A DNA stretch of 64,000 nt from contig NC_133538.1 of NCBI RefSeq assembly GCF_048544455.1, forward strand, positions 146,747,922-146,811,921, read 5' to 3'. Positions 54,235 to 63,610 of this stretch are shown here, piece after piece. Within the stretch, counting starts at the first letter, position 1; each line of letters starts with the position of its first letter. The notes under the pieces were generated by a model, which saw only the letters and a list, made by a program, of their open reading frames with translations, was not told where the DNA came from and did not search any database. The position numbers were made by a program, and so were the translations under genes. The DNA is from Silene latifolia. Lineage: Eukaryota > Streptophyta > Magnoliopsida > Caryophyllales > Caryophyllaceae.

Positions 54235-56124
54235 TCATTGTCCTCCAGCATACACCACCAGAATAATAGGGGAAAGGGAAAAATACAACACAAATGCAAA
54301 AATAAATGAAATAAAATGAAAGGAGATGAAAGAAACGAAAAATACTGACAAAATATACAACTTCCCCAAACCAGTCAGCAAACTGAGGAAGTGAGTAGCC
54401 ATCTGGTACTCGTCAGTACCCTCCTCGTCAACCACCTTAAAAGTGGGGTCCTCCTCCTCCTCTCCTCTACTCCTAGCACGACCCTCAGTAGCAAGCTCAG
54501 CTCTAAACCTCTCCTCCCTCTTGGCCGTGTCCTCCTCGCTCTCAGGCTGAGGGTACCCCTCCGCCGGGTACCGGTAAAAGGAAGGGTGTGGCCAGCGAGC
54601 TGGAACCGGACGGCCTCAACGAACGTGATACTCGTAAAGAGAGAATAAGGCCAAAGCCTGATCCCTCTCCATCCGAGCAAAACTCCTGCACATATCTAAC
54701 AGCAAAGCATCACGACGCCCTTGGTCCATGACCTCAGGTGCCTAAAAAACAGAAGGCGGTACAAAATTAGCCGGTAAAGTCGACTGAGGGATAGAGGGTG
54801 TAGGTGTAGGCGTAGGCCTGGGCGTGGACGTGGACGTGGGTGTAAGAGCAGCCTGTGTAGGTCTAGACCCCTCTCCGACTTCCCTAACAGCAGGGGAAGT
54901 CCTCTTACGCTTTCTAAAAACGGTAGGAGTGAAGTCAAGGAGGTAAGAAGGTGGAGGTGGTGGTAGTCTATCCGTCACAGTAGTCAAAGGTGAAAAACGA
55001 CGTAAAGAGGGTCAAGGTAAAGTCACAGACGGGGAAGTGCCTATCTTCTACGTCCTATGGTCAGCTGCTAACCAGTTCATCGAAAACATGACTGAAATGT
55101 CAATGACATTATCCTTATGTAAATAACGAAAACCACGGGGAAAGTCGGGGAAAAGACGGCGGGTAATGAGACTAACTAGCCCACCACATGCTATCGTACC
55201 CGATACTTTTAACCCGACAGTGTTAAAATGCTGAGCTATCAAGTAGACAATGTTATAAACAAACGGGGTACCGCTATCAATGTTCAGGTACCTGACTAAA
55301 ATGGACAGCTAAATATTATTAACATTGTTAGGCTCATGACGACCAAAAATGGTTTCTCCTAGTAGACGGAGAAAGTAACGGGCTGGGGGTAGGTGGATGT
55401 AGGCACCACGTCGCTGATCGTAGGGAGTGTGTGAAAGTCTAGTCCATATCTGAGGCATGAGCTTCCTAGGAGGCTCAATGCAACCGTCACTAACTAAGCC
55501 TAACCGTTCGCCAAACTCAGCTAATGTCCAAGTAAAGGTAGTGTTAAACAGACGGAAGGTGACGCACTTGCTCCCATGGTCAGCCGCAGGGTGAAACACA
55601 AAAGGGCTGAAAAATTATAAGGTCAGTTCCCGATAGGTAAGCTCTTTCAAAGTGGCCAATTCCGACATTCCCGTCCAGTTGAGCAGGTCAACAACGGGCT
55701 CAAAAATTCCTAATTTCTATAGCGAAGGTCGACATAAAAAATGGGTCAAGGTCATGTCACATTCCATCAAATTTAAAAAGCGAGTGCGGTGGGACGGGGA
55801 CAAAAATCGAACCTGCGGAAACTCAGGTAGAGCTTCCGTGGAAGTGTCAGCAACGTGCCTAGCAGCGGCTCGTAAATCAGCAGCACAGAAACCTATGCCC
55901 GTCCCCGAAAGCGAACCAACAGCTGCAGTAGTAACCATGGCAGTGGCAACAGGGGCAGTAGTGACGGTGGTGGGTATCGACACAGCAGGGGTTGACACCG
56001 TAGTAGTGGTAGCAGCAGCAGTAGCCGTGGTGGCAGAAACTGCGGTGACAGCAATAGGGACAGTGGCGGCAGCAGGGACCAATGTCTACGAAGATGTCGA
56101 AATTGACGTAGAAACCGTCGACAT
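54235..56124 (-). pseudogene. H ORF1, 'ATHILA ORF-1'-like (one frame, six in-frame stops)
   Basis: 630 codons in one frame from ATG at 56124. The Ala/Thr/Val-rich N-terminus is followed by FPQVRFLSPSHRTRFLNLME, FRLFNTTFTWTLAEFGERLG, LPPARYFLRLLGETIFGRHE and HFNTVGLKVSGTIACGGLV. Then come a Pro/Thr-rich stretch (TPRPTPTPTPS), an acidic segment, and VDEEGTDEYQMATHFLSLLT. Stops (lowest base) are at 56086, 55717, 55309, 55048, 54742 and 54616; no frameshift. The last 40 or so residues are strongly hydrophobic (LYILSVFFVSFISF), but they are encoded by T-rich DNA beyond a PPT-like word (54361-54372). I doubt they belong to the protein. The sense direction is that of gag. Confidence 0.72.
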
Positions 56125-57146
56125 TGGTTTTTCGACTCTGGTTACTTTACTGCTATCTATAACTACAATAAAAACGCAAATTCCATTTAAATTCAATCAA
56201 CAAAATCGAATTTTCCCCAAACCAATTTCCAAAACCCTAATTTGTATAAACTAAGGTAAAATTACATTTAAACAATAAAGAAAGGGGAAAGGAACTTACT
56301 CAGATGATTACCCAACAGTAAAGTCAATTAAAATCAATAAAAGCTTCAATTAATCGAAGTAAATCGATATTTTTCGCGAACCCTAATTCCGCAAATCCTC
56401 AAATTAACTTGAAAATTTGTGATACAAATAAGGGTAAAATGATTTAGTTGATGTTTAGAAAGTATTTGGGTAATTTAATTGGTAAAATTTGGGAAACAAA
56501 TTGGGATTTGAGGTTGGGGGATTAAGGGTGTCAAAGGAAATTGGGGGAAATTGAAATAAGCAAATGAACATAAAGTAAGGGAAAAGGAAACTCCCTTGTG
56601 TATTATGCGTCCAAACTGCTCGATCGAGGACTTTGGAGTTGCTCGATCAAGAACTTTCCTTCTCCACATGCTCGATCAAGAACTTTGTCTACTCGATCGA
56701 GAACCCCTCAAATGTGGCTACTCGATCGAGAACTTTGAACAGCTCGATCGAGGACTTTTGCATGGCCATTTGCTCGATCGAGCACATAAAGTGTTCGATC
56801 GAGGGTTTTCCTCTTAGCACTCTTCCCAATGATCAGTAGCTTCCCAAAACCTGCATAATACGCAAAAATACTTCCCGCAAAGATATCAAAATAACAGTAC
56901 ACAGTCTATATTCAGTCTACACTAATCTAAGCTATTACCAAAGTCTAAAGCAAACAACAAAATAAACGTCTAACGGAAATTTCAAATTACAAAATGTTAC
57001 AAATGGGACAGCGTCCCGTATCATCTTCTGAATCAATTAAATAGCCCAAAACTGGGCTTCTGGCTCGACGAGGTCGCTTCGGAATTTGTAACCTCCGTCT
57101 TCGGTCTCCAAACAACTGAGCCATCGGAAAGAGAAAAGTATTTCTC
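56125..57146 (-). other. H region between protease and ORF1
   Basis: No supportable gene. It contains the post-protease TCGATCGA cluster (56618-56803) and A/T-rich sequence. Confidence 0.65.
56618..56803. repeat. TCGATCGA cluster in H downstream of protease
   Basis: Six exact TCGATCGA words and two CTCGATCAAG variants in 186 bp, mostly followed by GA(A/G)(A/G)AC on the plus strand. Same relative place as in A-out and A-rev. Confidence 0.9.
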
Positions 57147-58016
57147 TTAATCCGCATCCTTCCGCTTTCCTTTGTTGGGATTTTTCTTTCCATGCCCCTT
57201 ATGATCTTTAGCGCCATTAATGCTAGGCTCCACTTGCAATGCAACAAGTCCGGCAACAGAATCTCCAGTGTCTATTCCGCCAAGTCCTGTAGAAACAAAA
57301 ACAGTTGAAAGGTCCTCCATTTTGCTCCCAGACTGGGGCGGAGGTGTCATAACAGCAGTGTATGACTCGATAACAGTACTCAAGAGATCCTTATCGGAGT
57401 CTATTGAGGGAATAGGATTGCAGGGCATGAATTTCATGGGCGCCCTGCGAACACTGGACTGGGTCAAAGTCAAATCCTCCCCACCTACCTGAAAGGTCAA
57501 AGTCTTAGCCCCGACATCAATTATTGCATGAGCAATATGCAGAAATGGTCTTCCCAAATTGATAGGAGTGTATGAGTCCTCAGGTATGTTTAAGACAACG
57601 AAATCAATGGGAATAAAGAATTTCCCGATCCTAACAAGGACATCCTCTAAGACTCCTAACAGCCATGATAATGAGCAATCGGCCTTCTATACGTTCATGT
57701 TGGTGCATTGAAATTTTGTCAAACCAAGTCTCTTTGCGAGACACAGAGGTAAGATGCTTACACTAGCTCCTAAGTTACGCAATGCATTATCAATTAAATA
57801 AGTTCCAATATGACAGGGAATTGAGAAACTACCTGGGTCAGCCAACTTCGGTGGTGTCTTATTCTGAAGAAGTGCGGAGCACTCCTCGGTCAAAGCCACC
57901 GTTTCAGTTTCATCTACATTCCTCTTACGTAAAAGAATTTCTTTCATAAATTTCGAGTAAGAGGGTACCTGGATGAGTAGCTCGGCAAACGGAATGTTGA
58001 CTTTAAAACTCTTCAA
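57147..58016 (-). pseudogene. H aspartic protease with altered active site
   Basis: One frame with an internal stop at 57687-57689. It starts with FKVNIPFAELLIQVPSYSKF and PPKLADPGSFSIPC. The active-site segment reads ALRNLGASVSILPLCL: the Cys-Asp of the other copies is Arg-Asn, so the catalytic Asp is lost. IGKFFIPIDFVVLNIPED, GRPFLHIAHAIIDVG and the TPPPQSGSKMEDLS tail follow. Inactive on two grounds (stop and lost Asp). Confidence 0.8.
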
Positions 58017-58945
58017 AAGATCGACAAATCTGCCGAATTGTTGTTCCGCCTTTGTCCTTCGTAGCCGCCCTGGAAATGGAACTTAGGGCTTATAGGGATT
58101 AACCTTTTATCGTCCAAATTAGATTTAGACGACAATTTATCATCCTCAGCAGTAATAGTGCTTGATTGAGTAACATCACCACTCGATCGAGAGTTTTTCT
58201 CAGCAATTTTACTCGATCGAGCAGTTTGGGTTGCTCGATCGAGAGACCTGATTTCTGCACTGCTCGATCGATCATTTGCATCTCTTCGATCGAGCACTTC
58301 CTCAGTAAATTTGCTCAATCGACCATCACAAACCAGTCGATCGAGTACATCTCGTGAAATAATCACTTTTTCGTCAAAAGACACCTTTTCATGAACAGAA
58401 GCTTCAACTTCCGAGTCTGGAAATTCAGCATTCTAAGTTGGCATTTTGGGTCCCTCATAGGAAAGACCACTCCTTAAACTGATCAAATTCATCGTCTCAT
58501 GTGGTTTCTTGTCAAGTTGTGACGGTAATTGGCCCGATTGTCTTGAAGCTTTCTTGGTAGCCAATTGAGCTAACTGGAACTCAAACAATTTTATAGATGC
58601 ATCTCTCGTTTGTTCATTTTTCTGCATCTGAAGTGCGAGTGTTTACACTAGTGACTTCAGCTCAGCTATGTCATTATTTCCACTAGAAGAGGCACCTTGC
58701 TGATGCGGCAGTGGGAAAGATGGATGCTTTTGAAAGCCTTGTTGTTGATTTCTATGCCGTGGAAGATAGGTCTGTTGTTGCTGCGGTGGAGGTGTAGAAT
58801 TCAACACATTCAGGCTAGACCACCTCAAATTTAGATGAACTCCGGCTTGGTTGATAAAATAGGAACCTTGCCTGAATTGTTGAAAAGCAAAGACTTGCTC
58901 CTTTTTAGCTAAACAGTCCACTGTATTATGTGGACATAGCCACTT
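58017..58945 (-). pseudogene. H gag tail and linker
   Basis: It starts inside the nucleocapsid (CPHNTVDCLAKKEQVFAFQQ), then the Q/P-rich tail (QQQGFQKHPSFPLPHQQGAS), FQLAQLATKKASRQSGQLPS and SLRSGLSYEGPK, with stops near 58642 and 58433. The linker carries RSS/DRA repeats. A frameshift near 58016 separates it from the protease. The capsid and gag start are absent, replaced by element T. Confidence 0.78.
58160..58346. repeat. TCGATCGA cluster in H linker
   Basis: Six exact TCGATCGA words plus degenerate GCTTGATTGAG and GCTCAATCGACC in about 187 bp, at the same linker position as 379-567 and 40852-41090. Confidence 0.9.
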
Positions 58946-60326
58946 ACACGCCAGGCCAATCTGCGGACGTATAGCGGTCTTTTTGAAAGCCACGCTCGGC
59001 GGCGTAAAAATGCTTTCGACCGGATCGTTTTAGATCGGTCGGTTTCGTCTCGGTAAGGGTCTCGAAACGATTAGAGATGTTCAGAGTCGCCACCAAGCAT
59101 TTGTGGGATGCCTGGAACCCGTTCGAAATCCACTTTATACCTCGGTCAAATCGAAGCACAAAGCAGCATTTGACATAGGTACTAAAGATAAGGAAATCGT
59201 CCCTCTTTAGCATCCTATCTCTATAATGACTCTCATACGCCCTGGATAAGTCGTCCACTATCCAAAGTTTCTGAGTAAGAGGTGAAGGTATGTATTGGGA
59301 AGCCCTTTAATCAGACACCCAATCCCGCCCGCGTTTAGCGGCCTCTACTGATCGATCTTGGTTGGTTGAATGCAAAAGTTGATAAAACGGTTTAAATGCA
59401 TGAATGCGCATCCAATGATTTAAACCTAACATGTGAGAGCTTTGTAAGTCGGTTGATTTAATCCAAGTATCAAGTATAAGATGTCGAGTTGGATTAATGA
59501 TTGATTTGCATGCAAGACGGAAATTAAACATCCATTTACCGTATTAAGTTTAGGGTGCATAACATGATCCATTTGTCTTAATAAGGCATTTTGCAAATAT
59601 GGTTTGAATAGTCATCTGATCCGTCCTATATCCGGGTTAACCGGAGTCGGGATCGTCCTAGACTAATGCTGGAAGGGAACAGGCCCTGTACTAGACGGAT
59701 ATATGAGGCGCGAGCTAGCCGGCGGTGTAAGGGGCCTCCCTCTGGTTTTGAAAATGAGAAATGGGGAGCCTCTTTAGGCGCGGGTTATCCCACGGTTTAT
59801 GTGCCGTGTTCTGACCTTTTAGAAAACGTTATAAAACGTGTTGAAAATGGGTGTTTGAACCCGGTTTTATTTGAAGGTGTAAAACCCGCGAATTTCTCAT
59901 TTTGACACTTAAAATTTATTTAACCGTTACTTACCTTACTTCATAATTTTAAATTATTTAATTTTATTAATTTAATTTTATTAATTTTATTTTAAACACG
60001 ATTTTTATAAAAGTAATATTTTTAAAGCTTAATTTATACAAAAATACGTATTTTAGTCGGATAGTAATAATAATGTAATAATAATATTATTATTAATGAT
60101 AGTAAACTTCCGTCATAAAATCCGTCTAGCTATAGACCGTCACATTTTCACATGTGAGGCTAATATATTCTCAACCTATCCCGTATCGACAACACATTAC
60201 CTACTTCTATTATTTTATTACCCTCACTCACCCTCACAAAACCAGTGGACCAATCCCCAAATCCCTAACCCTTTTACCCCTTTCTTTCTTTCGAAAAATC
60301 TGATAAAAACAACAACAACACAGCAG

Positions 60327-60336
60327 CTTATATAAA
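60327..60336 (+). promoter_or_regulatory. TATA-like box in T LTR
   Basis: CTTATATAAAC preceded by an (ACA)n stretch and followed by pyrimidine-rich sequence (CATTCCTCTTTATTTTTG). It looks like a good plant TATA box; if used, more than 3 kb of R-U5 would follow, which is unusually long. Confidence 0.5.
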
Positions 60337-60957
60337 CACCATTTTGGCCGATTTTAAGCTCGGATTTCACGCTCATTTCTACACCATTCCTCTTTATTTT
60401 TGTACCATTCTCCTCCTTACTTCCTCCTTCATCTTTCAAGGTAATAAAGTCTCATTTTTGTGATGGTTTCATTTTTCACCGTCTTATAAAGTTTCGTCTT
60501 TTAGGTTCTTTATCCCGTTTTTCTTGCTCTTTAATGAAGGAATTGAAGACCCGGAGTAAGACTCAAGCTTTGGGGACCATTTATTCGAAGAATAAGGAGC
60601 GTTTAAGGTAACGGGGATAGGTTACTCGACAAAGTGTCGATATTTCGCCCCATAAACTCGTTTTTAGCCGTTTCTTCTACATTTCTCTCTGATTATTGTC
60701 GTCTGTTTTGAGAGTTGGGGAACTGTGTGACTCTGATTTCATGTGTGCGCCCTTTTAAAATTTTATACGCAACATCCTTTCTCTTTTCTTTCTTTTCTGA
60801 TTTTGTTTGTGAAATGCTAGTTCATACTATAATTGGGAGTGAAGACGTAGCTCTGGTCTGAGTCTGACTTCCTGTTAGCAAACTGTAGAAAAAAATTACA
60901 GCGAGAAATTAATCTCACATATCTAATGTCTTAAAATTGTATGGTTAATTTCCACCT

Positions 60958-61580
60958 CGTAACATGCTTATAAACTTCTCTTAAGTCGGACGAAAAACTG
61001 GTTATTGAAACGTGAAACCTGGGACTGTTTTGGGTGATTTTAGACGCAATTTGTGGGCTGAAATTGTCGTTGGTTCGAGTCAATTTAATTGCTCGTGCCT
61101 TGGGTGCATATACATGAATGAATATGGTCTTTTGTTTGGATGAATTCGGCCTTGTAACATGCTTAAAAACTTGTCTTAAGACGGCCTCATGAATTTGCTA
61201 GAGAAACCATGTATATATAAGTGGTTGATGAGTGACTTTCGTGTACTGTTTTTGAGTCGATCCCACGGATGATTTGAACCAAATAGTTGATTCCCGCCTC
61301 CTTTGTATATCCAAGTATGTAATGGGTTGGTGGTATGTGAGAAATTTCACTCTTTTCATGCTTAAAATTTTGTCTTAAGACGGTCACAAAAAAACTTTAT
61401 AAATCGTAAAAAATGGACTTTGTCGAGCAGTTTTCGCGGGCTGTTTTGACGGGTTTCTTTATGTTAAATTGAACCAACTTTCTTGCTATTGTCTCAAGTA
61501 CATGTACATATTTGGATTGGGTCTTTTGTACGGGTGAAATCCGTCTTGGTTTGGCCTAGGAAACCGTCCTAAGACGGCTG
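60958..61580. repeat. imperfect tandem repeat, period about 195-200 bp
   Basis: The segment GTAACATGCTTAAAAACTTG with CTTAAGACGG recurs: 60958-60991, 61153-61184 and 61356-61385, with a weaker copy at 61540-61578. CATGCTTA starts at 60963, 61158 and 61357, so spacing is 195 and 199 bp. Between them ACTGTTTTGAGT/GGCTGTTTTGACGG and GTCTTTTGT words also recur. Each copy ends in a short palindrome of the CCGTCTTAAGACGG type. Confidence 0.75.
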
Positions 61581-63434
61581 GACAGTAGGGATTGGCTGCA
61601 TCTTTTTGTTGCTTTGTACTCTGTTCTGTGCAGGGACTGTGGCCAGGCCTTGCAGGCCGTGGCTGAGCCATGTCGAGGGTACAACCAGGCTGTGGCTGGG
61701 CAGGTGCCGGCCATGGCTAGGCCGTAGTCTTGGTTAGATTAATTTTGACCGTGAAATACGTGTATTCGGCCTTAATACATTTAACTTTCGTCACATACTT
61801 TTGCATCCTAAATTGTTTTCCTACCGCCCATTTATATTTATATTTCTCACATTAATCATAAATGTGGAGTTTATTATTTATTCAATTCAAAATTTGATGA
61901 AATGTCTCACTTACCTATAATATGAATTTTTAATCCGTTCATTCTCATTTATTTATCGTATCTCAAATATGAGTGAAATATTCTACTTATTTAATTAAAT
62001 TGAGTCATTTATAATTGGATGCTTGTTTTGCTTATTATAAATGGTCCATCCCCGTTTGTTTATATTTTTATTCAAGTGACAAATATTGAAGAAATGGGTT
62101 ACTTATTCTTATTCATGATTATGATTTGGCATGAATTGTCTCACTTGGATTATTATCGGTTCATTACATGTAGTAGTCTCTTTCCAAGTTGATTCGTATC
62201 GCTTGGTTGAGTCTTATTCTTATGATAATGCCTTTATGCTATACCGTAATGCTTGACTTATCTTTACGCCTCTTTCGGACTGTCCTGCCGATTGTGGGTT
62301 TAGCTCATATCTTCCGCCTCTTTCTTGACTGGGTCATCCGCCGATTGTGGGTTCTCGATTTCCAATTTAGGGTTCAGGTCTTGGATGCGGACTGTCCTAC
62401 CGCATGTCGAATCGGGAACTGTGCTGTCCCGAGAGTCTGGCCAGATTTAGACTAGGACTGAGTCTTGGGAGTACCATTGTCGTCCTACCAGGGGAATTAT
62501 ATTTTGATATATGAGTAGTAAAGGTCTTGCTTGGTTTAGATATTCGTATTTATCTTTCAAGGCAAGAGTTACGCCTTGTGTTGTTTGTCTTGGTCCTATC
62601 GGATACTAGGGGTGAGTTATAAGCCCTCTAGTTGCGATATGATCGTCGGGATTGATGTTCCCATCCGTTCTTATGGTGAGATGCAAGCCATAAGTATGAA
62701 TGTGACATTCGTAGCCACGTCCCGTCAATGTTTGCTAAGTGGTTTTTCTAATAATGGCTACTGCTTCTATTCTTGTAATTTGCATTCGTTGATCCCTTAC
62801 TTAACTGCTTCACATGATTCAGATTCTAAACTCATATCTAGGTTGTAATTCCTTGAAATGCGTACTTTTGCATAATTGACCGTATTCTTGTCTTTCATAT
62901 TATTAAATTGTCTCATATGAGTAGTTTAGTCATTATCATGCTAATGTTGATTTATCTTGTTCTATCTCATTAAATTGTCATATTTAAATATAAACTTGAT
63001 ATTCATATCTTTTGTAAGTATCTTACGTGACTTACCTGTTTTAGTTCCTTGTTATGTTCGTTTTGACATTTTGTGGCTGGGAGAACCGTGAGTTACTCCC
63101 CACTGACTGTGGCGTTCATGTTTACATGAATGACAGGTACTAGTTGGTGCATTTATGGGGTGAAGACATGTGTGAGCTAGCGAGCACTTTGGCCTTGTAG
63201 TTGGCTTATTAGGATTGCTTAGACTCACCTCTTATTGTATTGTCATTCGAGGGATATATTTTCCCTCACCTTGACTATCACGTTTGTATAATCTAAACTT
63301 TATTTCCGTATTCTTTATTTATGTTTTCGATTTTAATGAATCCGCGCTTCAATTTTTAAAAGTTTCAAAAACTTCCTAAATGTCCGCTTTAATTTATTAG
63401 TTATATTTTCCGCGTTATCGCGGGGTGTCACAGT

Positions 63435-63447
63435 TGGTATTAGAGCC
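63435..63447 (+). other. primer-binding site of T, initiator-Met type
   Basis: TGGTATTAGAGCC, two bases after the LTR end. One change (C to T) from the common TGGTATCAGAGCC site. Confidence 0.85.
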
Positions 63448-63610
63448 TTTGTTGCTCCCGACGCACACACGTGTACCCCAAACTTAGTTTGAACTTGACC
63501 TTAAATAATGAATGAGAGATGGGTAGAACTAAGGACCTAAGTTGGTAGTCTCTTTGTGTATGTTATTTGTTAGGTGCTAACTTGATTGGTTTATTTGGTG
63601 TGTTGAGAAG

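Larger units (their letters stand above)
52999..58945 (-). mobile_element. Element H: A-type element with gag, protease, ORF1; both LTRs missing
   Basis: On the minus strand: gag tail, linker with TCGATCGA cluster, protease, a second cluster, ORF1 and the conserved non-coding 3' region. Left end (about 52999) is a break against G; right end (about 58945) is a break against element T inside the zinc knuckle of gag. Order and sequence match A-rev and A-out. No pol. Confidence 0.85.
58946..63432 (+). repeat. 5' LTR of element T, about 4.5 kb
   Basis: No gene seen in this stretch. Left part contains the phrase CAGAGTCGCCACCAAGC (about 59080). An AT-rich segment with TTAATTTAATTTTA repeats lies at about 59955-59993, a TATA-like box at 60327, a tandem repeat at 60958-61580 and a GC-rich GCCGTGGCTGAGCC patch near 61640-61725. 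The right end is well defined (TGTCACA, then GT and the primer site). The left end is estimated from loss of H homology, and the 3' LTR needed to confirm the length is outside the window. Confidence 0.6.

Noticed and set aside
55652..56254. Plus-strand Val/Ala-rich frame of 200 residues
   Set aside because: It is the antisense of the Ala/Thr-rich N-terminus of H ORF1; low complexity makes both strands open. The same applies to 16834-17103.
62189..62848. Possible host or hypothetical proteins in the T LTR (62189-62455, 62576-62848, 59666-59905)
   Set aside because: No recognisable domain, no supporting context, and position inside an LTR-like region. Chance frames.
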